A stretch of 35,976 nucleotides of DNA from Candidatus Poribacteria bacterium (GTDB taxonomy: Bacteria; Poribacteria; WGA-4E; WGA-3G): contig JAJEET010000155.1 in the NCBI GenBank assembly GCA_022820835.1, positions 1 through 35,976 on the forward strand, written 5' to 3'. The translations under genes were made by a program, and so were the position numbers. Within the stretch, counting starts at the first letter, position 1. The number at the start of each line of letters is the position of its first letter. The notes below the pieces were generated by a model. It had not been told where the DNA came from and made no database searches. It was given only the letters and a program-made list of their open reading frames with translations. Shown here one piece after another: positions 22,972-31,624 of the stretch.

Positions 22972-23622
22972 ATGGAAACAGCAACAAAACGCCGCACACG
23001 CGGCACCATCGTCGGGATTACAGGTGGGATCGCCTGCGGAAAGACCACTGTCTCAGACCTGCTCACCGAAAAAGGTGCGATTCCGATCAACGCAGATGAA
23101 ATCGGACACCAACTCCTTAAAGCGGACAGTCCCGTTATTGACGAACTGACAGACGCATTCGGCGGCGACATCCTTGAGGCATCAGGGGATGTGAGCCGAA
23201 AAAAGCTCGGCGCAATCGTCTTTCAGGATAAAACCGCACGAGAACGTTTAAACGGCATCCTGCATCCGCTGATTATCCAGCGTTCACGCGGACGCGCACG
23301 CCAACTCGTCAGGGAAGACCCGACGTGTGTCGTGCTACTCGATGCACCGCTCCTCATCGAAGCCGGTGCTTATGAGACGGTCGATCTGATTGTCGTCGTG
23401 ACGGCATCACCAGAGACGCAGCTGCGCCGCACACTGGAACGGAGCATTGCGCAAGGGAGACCGCTCACCGAAACCGAGGTTCAGGCACGGATTGACGCAC
23501 AGATGCCCCTCACAGAGAAAGTCAAGTATGCGGATGTCGTTATAGAGAATGAGGGGACGCTTGAGGATCTCCGTAGACAGGTTGATGAACTCTGGCAGAG
23601 AATTCAGGAGCACAAGGTGTAA
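22972..23622 (+). CDS. coaE: dephospho-CoA kinase
   Basis: 216 aa. Catalyses the last step of coenzyme A synthesis: ATP-dependent 3'-phosphorylation of dephospho-CoA. P-loop GGIACGKT at 18-25, substrate region INADEIGHQLL, LHPLIIQRSR, VVLLDAPLLIEAGAY and the lid region with RxxxxRxxxQ character (RTLERSIAQGRPLTETEVQARIDAQMP). ATG 22972 is chosen; the upstream in-frame TTG 22936 belongs to the -35 box. There is no ribosome binding site, which fits a leaderless message. Length is normal for CoaE. Confidence 0.93.
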   Translation: METATKRRTRGTIVGITGGIACGKTTVSDLLTEKGAIPINADEIGHQLLKADSPVIDELTDAFGGDILEASGDVSRKKLGAIVFQDKTARERLNGILHPLIIQRSRGRARQLVREDPTCVVLLDAPLLIEAGAYETVDLIVVVTASPETQLRRTLERSIAQGRPLTETEVQARIDAQMPLTEKVKYADVVIENEGTLEDLRRQVDELWQRIQEHKV

Positions 23623-23631
23623 ACAGAAAAA

Positions 23632-24705
23632 CTAACGCCAAAGCAGATTGATCGCGTTTGCCTTAATAACACAGTAAACCGACAACCCCACTTGCAAATC
23701 CAGCTGCGCACGTGCTTCGGGTGTGATCTTCACCGAAAGTGGATGCGCTTCAACATGGATGGACACCAATGTGCGTTCACCGACAATATCCATCTTCTGG
23801 ATGGTGCCGCGCAATATATTCCGGGCACTGATCGGCAAATCTGGTGCAAGCGAGATAATAATATCCTCGGCACGGATAGCCACCGGCAACAGTGTGCCAA
23901 TATCCGCATCGGTATACGGGATAACGAGCTGTTGGCTACCGATCTCCAAAGAGGTCACCCCGCGCGCCTTATCCGAAAGCATAACAGGGAGCGATAAAAT
24001 ATTCTCAACGCCAGTCAATTGGGCAATAGGCATCGCGGACGGCGCGGTTAACAGATGATGCGGTTCACCGGTGGCGGTAATCTTGCCATCAGAGAGGAGG
24101 AAGGCTTCATCAGCAAGTGCCAGGACTTCAGAAAAGGCGTGTGTAACATAGAGAATCGGTATATCAAATGCGTCTTTCACGTGGTGCAGATACGGTATAA
24201 TCCGTGCTTTGAGTGTGTTGTCAAGCGATGCAAGCGGTTCATCCATCAGGAGCATCCGCGGCTCCATCGCGAGGGCACGTGCGATAGCGACCCGTTGCCG
24301 CTGTCCACCTGAAAGCTGCTTCGGGTATCGCTGAAGCAACCCCGAAATCTCAAGAATGTCAATAACAGTTGTAGAATCCGTCGGATTCGGCTGCCCATAG
24401 CGGATATTCTGCGCAACGGTGAGATGCGGAAATAGGTAACCCTCCTGAAAAACATAACCGAACCGTCGTTTTTCGGGCGGCAGATTAATACCCATCGCAG
24501 ACGAATAAAGCATTTCACCACCGAAAACGATCTCGCCAGCATCGGGTGAAACGGTACCACTGATGCAGTTGAGCAGTGTGCTTTTCCCACTGCCGGATGC
24601 CCCCAAAAACGCTGACACCTTTTTCACTAATCCACAATCAACGTCTAATACGAAACCGCCAAGACGCTTGCGAAAGTTCAGATGAATTCTAATACCGTTT
24701 TCCAT
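23632..24705 (-). CDS. modC: molybdate ABC transporter ATP-binding protein
   Basis: 357 aa. Nucleotide-binding domain with Walker A GASGSGKST (35-43), LSGGQRQRVAIARAL signature, Walker B MLLMDEPLASLD and switch HAFSEVLALADEAFLLSDG. The C-terminal TOBE/MOP domain (SARNILRGTIQKMDIVGERTLVSIHVE) is the oxyanion-sensing part that distinguishes ModC. It powers molybdate (or tungstate) uptake through ModB. It is last in a four-gene operon with modA, modB and a Gly/Asp-rich membrane protein. Confidence 0.92.
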   Translation of the reverse strand: MENGIRIHLNFRKRLGGFVLDVDCGLVKKVSAFLGASGSGKSTLLNCISGTVSPDAGEIVFGGEMLYSSAMGINLPPEKRRFGYVFQEGYLFPHLTVAQNIRYGQPNPTDSTTVIDILEISGLLQRYPKQLSGGQRQRVAIARALAMEPRMLLMDEPLASLDNTLKARIIPYLHHVKDAFDIPILYVTHAFSEVLALADEAFLLSDGKITATGEPHHLLTAPSAMPIAQLTGVENILSLPVMLSDKARGVTSLEIGSQQLVIPYTDADIGTLLPVAIRAEDIIISLAPDLPISARNILRGTIQKMDIVGERTLVSIHVEAHPLSVKITPEARAQLDLQVGLSVYCVIKANAINLLWR

Positions 24706-24716
24706 AGCAACATTGT

Positions 24717-25046
24717 TTATTCAAATCCGCCGCCGTCGAATCCACCACCGTCGAATCCACCGCCATCAAATCCACCATCGTCGAATCCGCCGCTATCATC
24801 CACGCTATCAAATCCGTCAGACCCCGCATCGTCAGGCGGATTGTCATCATCGTATATTTCGCTGAGCATCAAGCCGGTCAAGAGCAGATCCTCATAACCG
24901 TCGTCGGTGGGATCAACAGTATCCGTGTTGTCAGTTTGATCTTTTCTTTTTTTATCTTCGTCCTTTTGGGAACGTCGGTATAGATACCAGACGAGTGCCC
25001 CGCACGCGATTAAGCCTAAAAGTATGCACATTTCCATCAAACCCAT
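24717..25046 (-). CDS. small membrane protein with Gly/Phe/Asp repeats inside mod operon
   Basis: 109 aa. One N-terminal membrane helix (CILLGLIACGALVWYLYRR, about 7-25), a Lys/Asp-rich linker, a conserved-looking DGYEDLLLTGLMLSEIYDDD, and a C-terminal tail of five DGGGF-type pentapeptides (residues about 88-109). The tail corresponds to a 15-base tandem repeat in DNA at about 24720-24795. ATG 25046 has AAGGAG 8 bases upstream. It lies between modB (25 bases) and modC (11 bases), so it is co-transcribed with the molybdate transporter. I do not recognise the family; tails of this type occur in small integral membrane proteins of unknown function. Confidence 0.75.
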   Translation of the reverse strand: MGLMEMCILLGLIACGALVWYLYRRSQKDEDKKRKDQTDNTDTVDPTDDGYEDLLLTGLMLSEIYDDDNPPDDAGSDGFDSVDDSGGFDDGGFDGGGFDGGGFDGGGFE

Positions 25047-25071
25047 AATTTTTTCTCCTTATTTATTTCGG

Positions 25072-25737
25072 TTAACGGAGGGTGAAACGTTCCGTTAACC
25101 AGAGCGCAACAAATGCGACGACTGTTGAAATAAACACCAGACGATAAACGGTTGCATCCTCCGCCAATTGTACAGCGTTGAAGATCGCCAACGCGATCGT
25201 CTGCGTTTTACCCGGAATGTTCCCCGCCACCATGATAGTGGCACCGAACTCACCGAGGCTTTTAGAAAAACCGAGGATCGTTCCACCGATAATCCCGCGC
25301 AACGCGAGCGGAAAAGTGATCGTCCAAAATACTTTCACCGGCGAGGCACCGAGCGTCCGCGCCGCATTTTCAAGTTCGGGTGGCACAGACTCCATCCCCG
25401 CCATGATACCACGCACCAACAACGGAAACGAGATTACCGATAGCGCAACCACGACAGCAAACTCCGAAAAAACAAGTTCTATACCAAAAACATCAAATAA
25501 AAAACCGCCGACCAAGCCGTGCCGACCCAATAAAACAAGCAACAGATAACCGCTCACCACCGGTGGCAGCACCAAGGGTAACATGACGAGCGTATTCAGA
25601 AAAGCCTTCCCCGGAAACGCCCGTTTTACAAGCAACCACCCAACAAACAGCCCCGGCGGAAACATTACAACGAGACTCAATATCGCCGTTTTAATAGATA
25701 AGATGAGAGCGGTGACTTCCGCAGGAGTTATCCTCAT
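25072..25737 (-). CDS. modB: molybdate ABC transporter permease
   Basis: 221 aa, five membrane helices, and the cytoplasmic EAA-like loop ENAARTLGASPVKVFWTITFPLALRG that contacts ModC. The GFSKSLGEFGATIMVAGNIPGKTQTI segment is highly characteristic of ModB/CysT-type permeases. It forms the membrane channel for molybdate or tungstate. Its start overlaps the end of modA (ATGA), indicating translational coupling. Confidence 0.93.
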   Translation of the reverse strand: MRITPAEVTALILSIKTAILSLVVMFPPGLFVGWLLVKRAFPGKAFLNTLVMLPLVLPPVVSGYLLLVLLGRHGLVGGFLFDVFGIELVFSEFAVVVALSVISFPLLVRGIMAGMESVPPELENAARTLGASPVKVFWTITFPLALRGIIGGTILGFSKSLGEFGATIMVAGNIPGKTQTIALAIFNAVQLAEDATVYRLVFISTVVAFVALWLTERFTLR

Positions 25738-26513
25738 TTCAGTGCTAAAACGGTAAATCCGTGCTTTTCAAAAATTTTTCTGCTGCCAGCAGCCCGCAGA
25801 TACGCAACAAATTTTCGTGCTAATGGGCCTCGCTGACTACCTTTCAGGACGACAGCCGGATAGGTAATCGGCGTATACGCATCACTCGGAAACTGATACA
25901 CCACTTTTATATTCGGTGTGAGCGTGGTATCGGTTTTGTACACGATCGCTGCGTCCACATTTCCGGCGGTTAGATACGCAAGCGTGGCGCGGACATCTGT
26001 GCCGAAAATCATTTTCGGTTGTAGCGTCTCCCAGACGCCCGCGTCTGTTAACGCCTCTTTCGCGTAGGTGCCAGCAGGCACTATATCTGGGTGTCCGATG
26101 GCGATTCTCGAAATATCCAGGGCAACGAGGTCGTCAAGCGTCTCTACAGAAGTTAAAGCCGTTTCATGAGAGACAAGCACCAACCGGTTCGTCAACAGAT
26201 CGTGCCGGCTTCCGACATCGATCAACCCGTTAAATTCAAGTTCAACAACCTGGCGCGGACTCGCTGAAATAAACACATCCGCTGACGCACCTTTTTCCAA
26301 CTGTCGTTGTAACGTTGTGGACGCAGCAAAGTTATAATAAATTTTAATGTGATTTTCTAATGTAAATGCTTCTCCGATTTCAGTGAGCGCATCCGTCAGG
26401 CTAATCGCAGCGAAGACACTTAATTCGTTCTGCTGTCTCTCCGTACATCCTGATAGCAGTATGAACGAACATAACAAACAGAAAACAGTAAGAAATTGAA
26501 AAATTCGGTGCAT
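25734..26513 (-). CDS. modA: molybdate-binding lipoprotein
   Basis: 259 aa. Lipoprotein signal with lipobox LSGC (Cys23), then the ModA fold: LSVFAAISLTDALTEIGEAF, YNFAASTTLQRQLEKGASADVFISASPRQVVELE, LVLVS, and DVRATLAYLTAGNVDAAIVYKTD. The Ser residues in AAISL and AASTT are the expected oxyanion ligands. It captures molybdate or tungstate for ModBC. It is the first gene of the operon, with a promoter at 26560-26588. Confidence 0.93.
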   Translation of the reverse strand: MHRIFQFLTVFCLLCSFILLSGCTERQQNELSVFAAISLTDALTEIGEAFTLENHIKIYYNFAASTTLQRQLEKGASADVFISASPRQVVELEFNGLIDVGSRHDLLTNRLVLVSHETALTSVETLDDLVALDISRIAIGHPDIVPAGTYAKEALTDAGVWETLQPKMIFGTDVRATLAYLTAGNVDAAIVYKTDTTLTPNIKVVYQFPSDAYTPITYPAVVLKGSQRGPLARKFVAYLRAAGSRKIFEKHGFTVLALK

Positions 26514-26559
26514 TATTCCGCTCTCAACATATCAATCGGATAAATAAAAAATCTTGACG

Positions 26560-26588
26560 AGTATAGCATATCTGCTAAACTATGTCAA
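26560..26588 (-). promoter_or_regulatory. modA promoter with inverted repeat
   Basis: On the minus strand: TTGACA (26588-26583), 17 bases, TATACT (26565-26560). A short inverted repeat TAGCA-TATC-TGCTA (26564-26577) overlaps the -10 and spacer and could be an operator. It does not look like the classic ModE site. Confidence 0.65.
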
Positions 26589-26617
26589 AGGTTTTACGTC
26601 TGTCTAATCAACTTTTC

Positions 26618-26646
26618 TTGCAATCCGTTAGAACCTGTGGTATCCT
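26618..26646 (+). promoter_or_regulatory. promoter of TIM barrel gene
   Basis: TTGCAA (26618-26623), 17 bases, TATCCT (26641-26646), 36 bases before ATG 26683. Confidence 0.5.
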
Positions 26647-26682
26647 ATTTGTAACATATAATAAACAGTAGAGGAAAAAACT

Positions 26683-27489
26683 ATGAAATTAGGTCTCTGC
26701 ACCATCGCTTTTCAGGATAAACCGCTGGAAGAGGTAATTGACATCGCAGCGGACTATGGATTTGACGGCATTGAGCTCTGGGGGAAACCGCCACACCTAC
26801 CAGAGGACTACGACGAAAACTACGCCAAAAATGTTAGAGAGATGGCACAGCGGAAAGGATTAGAAATCTCGGCATTCGGGTCCTATGTCCATCCGTTAAT
26901 GCATCTACACCAGAAATACTTTGAAGAAGCCTTCAAAATCGCACGCGATTTAGGAACGGACCTTATCCGAATCTGGTCCGGTGGTGGTCCCTCAAGGTCA
27001 ATCGCACCCGCTGATAAACGTCTGATCTTCTTTCGGCTGGTCAGCATTACACAGTGGGCAAATTTTCGTAATATCCGGATCGGATTGGAAATGCACAACA
27101 ACCAATATACCGATAGTGCCGCGACCATTTTGGAAACAATTGAAGAGGTTAAACTTCCGGCGTTGAAGACCTACTATCAACCACTTGCACGGTCAGATGC
27201 CGATGATCCGCACGATGCCGCTGAAAAACTGGCACCGCACATCGTCAACGTCCACGCACAAAATTTCGATGAAAGCGGAAAAGCATGCCCTATCGCTGAT
27301 GGCGTAGTGGATTACGCACGGATCGTTGAAATCCTCAGAAATGCCGACTATGACGGCTATTTGGAAGTTGAATTCATCCACGGACACAACAAGTTAGAGG
27401 CACTCCAACGCGATCGGGATTATCTTGCAAGTTTAATCCATACAACAGACGGCGACGTCCTGAAAAGTACGGACATCCCCGCTGTCTAA
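26683..27489 (+). CDS. xylose isomerase-like TIM barrel protein
   Basis: 268 aa, sugar phosphate isomerase/epimerase superfamily. It shows KLGLCTIAFQDKPLEEVIDIAADYGFDGIELWGK, DLIRIWSGGGPSR, IRIGLEMHNNQYTDS, NVHAQNF and YDGYLEVEFIHGHNK, giving Glu and His metal ligands at the expected strand ends. Where most members read a D-x-G-N strand (metal Asp), this one has LPALKTYYQPLARSDADD, so one ligand may be altered. The substrate is unknown. ATG follows AGAGGAA. It is divergent from the molybdate operon and has its own promoter. Confidence 0.8.
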   Translation: MKLGLCTIAFQDKPLEEVIDIAADYGFDGIELWGKPPHLPEDYDENYAKNVREMAQRKGLEISAFGSYVHPLMHLHQKYFEEAFKIARDLGTDLIRIWSGGGPSRSIAPADKRLIFFRLVSITQWANFRNIRIGLEMHNNQYTDSAATILETIEEVKLPALKTYYQPLARSDADDPHDAAEKLAPHIVNVHAQNFDESGKACPIADGVVDYARIVEILRNADYDGYLEVEFIHGHNKLEALQRDRDYLASLIHTTDGDVLKSTDIPAV

Positions 27490-27550
27490 AACGCAACGAA
27501 ATTTCAGCATGACAGACGCAACAGAAAACATCAGGATTTACGCGAACCCC

Positions 27551-27645
27551 TTTGCAGGCAGGGTTTGTCCCTGTTTATCGTGTGTTGTGTAGGTAAGGTC
27601 TTTGCAGGCGGGGTTTGAAACCCTGCTTATCGTGTGTCGTATAGG
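27551..27645. repeat. tandem intergenic repeats
   Basis: Two copies (27551-27593 and 27601-27645) of a unit that starts TTTGCAGGC(A/G)GGGTTTG and continues through CCCTG, TTATCGTGTGT and TAGG. The second contains a GGGTTT-G-AAACCC palindrome. They lie in a 200-base gap with no gene. The motif TGCGTAAGTCC (27659-27669) just downstream is the inverse of 266-276. Confidence 0.65.
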
Positions 27646-27689
27646 AACTCATAAAAAATGCGTAAGTCCTAAAACGTCCAAGGTTTTTC

Positions 27690-28310
27690 ATGCGTTTAGA
27701 GGTAGGCATCATCGCATTGGTAGAGGCTGTCTTCGGCGTAGAAGCAGACCGTCGCGCCCAATTTCAATGGCTCCGTAACAAACCGATCCCTGAAAACTTC
27801 CGGGAACATTACGATACAGCGATGGCACTCTACGCGGAACTTGATGGCGACTCGGAAGGTACAAGATCAAAAGCCGATGGCTATCTGATTCCTGATGCCT
27901 ATTTTCCTGAACCGCATCATTTTATCTTCGAGTTTGACGAATTGCAACATTTCACGGAATATCGAGAACGAACCTTTCAGTTCTATCCAGAGGATGTCCC
28001 GCTCGCGTTTGCACCGCAGAGATACAAACAATTCTGTCAACAGCACCATATCGCGGCACTTGCAAAGGGACCCGCACGTTTCCGACGACCTACTGCCGAT
28101 TTCCCGTACGCTAACGGTCGTGCCGCACAACGTGCCTTCTTCGATACGTTCCGTGATTGGCTACCGACCCTACACGGACTGAATCCGACCGTCCGCTTGG
28201 CAGAATTTGAAGTCGTACCGATCCTCAACGGAGAATTAACCGACGATCAAGCAAAGGTTTATATGGAACATTTACTTCGCGAACGGCTTAAAAATTTTCG
28301 ATCGTTATGA
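27690..28310 (+). CDS. uncharacterised protein, possible PD-(D/E)XK-like fold
   Basis: 206 aa, cytoplasmic, no membrane segment. The family is not firmly recognised. A strand-turn-strand segment, GYLIPDAYF followed 12 residues later by FIFEFDELQHF (Pro68-Asp69, Glu81-Phe82-Asp83, Gln86-His87), resembles the acidic core and QHF of VSR-like and similar endonuclease folds, but a matching lysine after the acidic pair is not clear. The rest is helical with a Arg/Phe-rich stretch (AKGPARFRRPTADFPYANGRAAQRAFF). It begins with ATG 27690 after AAGG and runs with the cysteine synthase gene (32-base gap). Function unknown. Confidence 0.6.
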   Translation: MRLEVGIIALVEAVFGVEADRRAQFQWLRNKPIPENFREHYDTAMALYAELDGDSEGTRSKADGYLIPDAYFPEPHHFIFEFDELQHFTEYRERTFQFYPEDVPLAFAPQRYKQFCQQHHIAALAKGPARFRRPTADFPYANGRAAQRAFFDTFRDWLPTLHGLNPTVRLAEFEVVPILNGELTDDQAKVYMEHLLRERLKNFRSL

Positions 28311-28342
28311 AACAATACAAAAGGTAGGAAAAAAAACGCTAC

Positions 28343-29272
28343 ATGAGCATGCGAAAGCCTGAAAAGGTGAACATTTCAGAACATCCACTGCTCCAAATAA
28401 TAGGACAGACACCGCTCGCGAAGATAGACCTCTTCGCAGACGAGTTGCCGAACGTTGACATCTACGCGAAGGTAGAAACCTATAACCCCGGCGGCTCGAT
28501 TAAAGACCGACCGGTCCTAAGAATGCTCACGGAGGCAATCGCTTCGGGAGAACTCACACACGAAAAGGTTATCCTCGACTCCAGCTCTGGCAACGCGGCG
28601 ATCGCCTATGCTATGATAGGCGCGACCCTCGGCTACAAAGTTGAACTCGTCATTCCAGACAACGCCAGCGAAGAACGGATAAAACGTATCCAATCACACG
28701 GGGCAGATATCATCTATACCGACGCTATCCTCGGTTACGATGAGGCACTACGAGAAGTTGATCGACGCTATGAAACGCAACCTGACCGGTATTTTTTCAA
28801 CTCGCAATACGACAATGAAAACAACTGGCTGGCGCATTATGAAACCACCGGTGTCGAAATCTGGAACCAAACCGGTGGAAAAGTTACCCACTTCGTGGCA
28901 GGTGTAGGGACCGGCGGCACCATTACCGGGGTCGGGCGGCGGCTCAAAACTTACAATCCAGATATCCAAGTCTGTTCTATTTCACCAGAAGTGTTCCCCG
29001 GTATCGAGGGACTCAAACCGCTCGGGGACCCAGAGAATATTGTGCCAGCAATTCTGGATGAATCGGTCATTGATTGCCGCATTCCGACGACGATTGAAAA
29101 CGCTTACGAAATGTGCAGCCGCCTCGCGCGACGCGGCTGGTTCGTTGGGCAATCCTCCGGCGGCTACCTTTATGGCGCATATAAAGTCGCACAAGAAATT
29201 CAAGAAGGCGTTATCGTCACCGTCTTTAATGACCTCGGCGAACGCTACTTCAGCACAAGACTCTGGGATTAA
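28343..29272 (+). CDS. PLP-dependent cysteine synthase family protein
   Basis: 309 aa, fold type II PLP enzyme of the CysK/CysM/cystathionine beta-synthase family. Schiff-base Lys54 in NPGGSIKDRP, substrate loop SSSGNAAIAY (a variant of the usual TSGNTG), phosphate cup GVGTGGTITGVG and a late FVGQSSGGYLYGA. It forms cysteine or a related beta-substituted amino acid from O-acetyl- or O-phosphoserine and a sulfur donor. The loop variation means the acceptor could differ from sulfide. The downstream DUF1015 gene starts 13 bases after the stop, suggesting an operon. Confidence 0.88.
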   Translation: MSMRKPEKVNISEHPLLQIIGQTPLAKIDLFADELPNVDIYAKVETYNPGGSIKDRPVLRMLTEAIASGELTHEKVILDSSSGNAAIAYAMIGATLGYKVELVIPDNASEERIKRIQSHGADIIYTDAILGYDEALREVDRRYETQPDRYFFNSQYDNENNWLAHYETTGVEIWNQTGGKVTHFVAGVGTGGTITGVGRRLKTYNPDIQVCSISPEVFPGIEGLKPLGDPENIVPAILDESVIDCRIPTTIENAYEMCSRLARRGWFVGQSSGGYLYGAYKVAQEIQEGVIVTVFNDLGERYFSTRLWD

Positions 29273-29285
29273 TAGAAGGAGACCT

Positions 29286-30536
29286 ATGGAAACGACAGTT
29301 ATTCCGTTTCGCGGCTTACGCTATAACACAACTAAAGTTGAAGGACTCGCAAACGTTATAGCACCGCCGTACGATGTCATCAAACCTGAAGAACAGACCG
29401 CCTTGGAGCAGCGTCACCCTGCCAACATCATCCGCTTAATCCTGAGCCAACCGCACGATGATGACACCGCTGATGAAAACCGATACACGCGCGCTGCGAC
29501 ACTGATGAACCGGTGGATAGCGGACGGCACTCTCCAACGCGACGCAACGCCGCGCTATTACATTTACGACCAGTCGTTCAACGCACCGGATGGAAAAGAT
29601 TATACCCGCCGCGCCATGATCGGACTCGTGAAACTGCAACCTTTTGAAAACCGTGTCGTCTTACCCCACGAAAAGACACACGCCGGACCGAAAATCGACC
29701 GACTCAATCTTATGCGTCACTGCCACGCGAACCTCAGCCCTATCTTTCTCCTCTATGCAGATGCCGACGGGCACATCGAGCGGATCATGCAAAGTTTCAC
29801 CGATGAAAACGCACCCGAAGTCGATTGTGAAGAACAGTTCGGAAGCACACACCGATTGTGGTGTTTAGAAGATGTCGAACGGAACACCGAAATTCAGACA
29901 CTCTTTTCCCAAAGACCGCTCCTCATCGCCGATGGACATCACCGTTATGAAACCGCACTCGCTTTCCAAGAAGAGATGACACACACCGGATTACAAGGAT
30001 ACGGTTATATGATGGTGAACCTCGTCCGGATGGAATCCCCCGGACTCGCGGTTTTGGCGATCCATCGGCTACTGGATAACCTGAGCCCTGATAGTATTAC
30101 CCACGCCATTACCAAACTGCCGGAAGTGTTTGATGTTCATGAACTTGACACACAAGCGACACTTATGGCACAATTGGAGGCACAACGTGGAAAATCACCA
30201 GCGGTCGGCTTGTATACCGCAGATGATAAATACCGTCTATTGATACCCCGTTCATCGACACCGAGCCAATTAGATGTAACACTTGTTCAAGAAACCCTTA
30301 TCAAGGAGATGTTCCAAGTTGAGACGTTAGCGGATCATATCAGTTACACCGCTTACGCGGACGATGCTGTTGCGCACGTCAAAGGCGGAGTCGGGCGCGT
30401 CGCGCTCCTCATGAATCCGACACCTGTTGAGCAGGTTTTGGAAGTCGCTATGGCGGGTTCTATAATGCCGCAGAAATCTACCTATTTCTATCCGAAGATG
30501 GCGACCGGTCTCGTTTTGAACCTGTTGAACCGGTAA
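29286..30536 (+). CDS. DUF1015 family protein
   Basis: 416 aa. It matches the DUF1015 family (often annotated SpoU-associated or HTH-like): VIPFRGLRYNTTKVEGLANVIAPPYDVI at the start, HPANIIRLIL, RYYIYDQSF, VLPHEKTHAGPK, LLIADGHHRYETALAF with the conserved DGHHRYE, and the final SGSIMPQKSTYFYPKMATGLVL. The biochemical role is not established. ATG 29286 is chosen because AAGGAGA precedes it; the longer reading upstream is out of frame with, and overlaps, the cysteine synthase. Confidence 0.9.
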   Translation: METTVIPFRGLRYNTTKVEGLANVIAPPYDVIKPEEQTALEQRHPANIIRLILSQPHDDDTADENRYTRAATLMNRWIADGTLQRDATPRYYIYDQSFNAPDGKDYTRRAMIGLVKLQPFENRVVLPHEKTHAGPKIDRLNLMRHCHANLSPIFLLYADADGHIERIMQSFTDENAPEVDCEEQFGSTHRLWCLEDVERNTEIQTLFSQRPLLIADGHHRYETALAFQEEMTHTGLQGYGYMMVNLVRMESPGLAVLAIHRLLDNLSPDSITHAITKLPEVFDVHELDTQATLMAQLEAQRGKSPAVGLYTADDKYRLLIPRSSTPSQLDVTLVQETLIKEMFQVETLADHISYTAYADDAVAHVKGGVGRVALLMNPTPVEQVLEVAMAGSIMPQKSTYFYPKMATGLVLNLLNR

Positions 30537-30571
30537 CGCCGCAAATCGGAGAACTTTTGGAAGTAAAACCG

Positions 30572-31612
30572 ATGCATCACGAACACGAAAGAGATACCTT
30601 AGCATTTACGCACCAGATGTACGCTGAGATACCACGTCAATTAGCGTTTCAGGCGACCACTGCTACTGAAGCGGAGGCGTGGCAACACGAATTACGGGCA
30701 AAACTGACCGAATTGGTCGGTGGATTTCCGCAGGAACTGCGCGATTTAGAACCGGAGGTCTTGGAGACGCACGAATTCGCGACCTATACCCGTGAGACTG
30801 TGCAGTTCACGAGCCGTCCACATTCGACTGTTTTCGGTTATTTTCTCTCCCCGAAGGGGCTCAACGGTGCGACACCAAACGCTACGATCCTCTGCTTAGC
30901 CGGACACGGGCGCGGTGTGGATGACATCGTGGGAATCGAAGAAGACGGCAGCATGCGTTCGGAATATGGCGGCTATCAGAACGATTTCGCACTGCAGTGC
31001 GTCGCACACGGCTATACCGTGCTTGCTATTGAGCAGTTCGGGTTCGGACATCGACGCGACGCTGCTGCCCGACAGAAAGGCGGTGGCGCGTCTTCGTGCC
31101 AACCGAGTGCCGGTGCCGCACTCCTGTTAGGACAAACGATGGTAGGTTGGCGGGTCTATGACGCAATGCGCGCGTTTGACTATCTATCAACCCGTTCCGA
31201 AGTTGATATGAACCGCCTCGGTATAATGGGCATCTCTGGCGGCGGCACGACAACCTTCTTCACCGCAGCGATTGACACACGCGTTAAAGCTGCTGTCGTA
31301 AGCGGTTATTTCAACACCTTCCGAGATAGCATCCTCAGTTTGAGCCATTGTATAGACAACTACATTCCAAATGTGCTACAATATGCGGAGATGTATGACA
31401 TCGCTGGCTTGATCGCACCACGCGCGTTATTTGTTGAATCCGGGACCGAAGATACCATCTTTCCAATTGATGCCACCCGGTTTGCTGTCAACGAAGCAAA
31501 AGTTATTTTCAACCGCTTTGACGCGGATGACAAATTGGGGTTTGAAGCGTTTGAAGCAGGACACAGTTTCTACGGTGTCGGCGCATTTGCGTTTCTTAAA
31601 CAGGTTCTATAA
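30572..31612 (+). CDS. alpha/beta hydrolase (esterase/dienelactone hydrolase-like)
   Basis: 346 aa. Family of acetyl xylan esterase/prolyl oligopeptidase-like hydrolases. Nucleophile elbow GISGGG (Ser222), Asp in ESGTEDTIFPID, His in EAGHSFYG complete a catalytic triad; an oxyanion-side loop ILCLAGHGRG precedes them. No signal peptide is seen, so it acts in the cytoplasm, cleaving an ester or related bond. ATG 30572 has GGAAG 8 bases upstream; TTG 30557 is an alternative. It follows the DUF1015 gene by 35 bases and precedes the CinA-like gene by 12. Confidence 0.85.
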   Translation: MHHEHERDTLAFTHQMYAEIPRQLAFQATTATEAEAWQHELRAKLTELVGGFPQELRDLEPEVLETHEFATYTRETVQFTSRPHSTVFGYFLSPKGLNGATPNATILCLAGHGRGVDDIVGIEEDGSMRSEYGGYQNDFALQCVAHGYTVLAIEQFGFGHRRDAAARQKGGGASSCQPSAGAALLLGQTMVGWRVYDAMRAFDYLSTRSEVDMNRLGIMGISGGGTTTFFTAAIDTRVKAAVVSGYFNTFRDSILSLSHCIDNYIPNVLQYAEMYDIAGLIAPRALFVESGTEDTIFPIDATRFAVNEAKVIFNRFDADDKLGFEAFEAGHSFYGVGAFAFLKQVL

Positions 31613-31624
31613 AAGGAGGGACGT

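Noticed and set aside
26554..26581. Plus-strand promoter TTGACG-16-TAAACT
   Set aside because: The same bases form a better minus-strand promoter for modA, and a promoter nearer the plus-strand gene exists at 26618-26646.
27551..27645. CRISPR array
   Set aside because: There are only two degenerate copies with an 7-base gap and no cas genes nearby.
29040..29285. Longer N-terminus for the DUF1015 protein
   Set aside because: It overlaps the cysteine synthase in another frame, while ATG 29286 has a good ribosome binding site and the standard family start.
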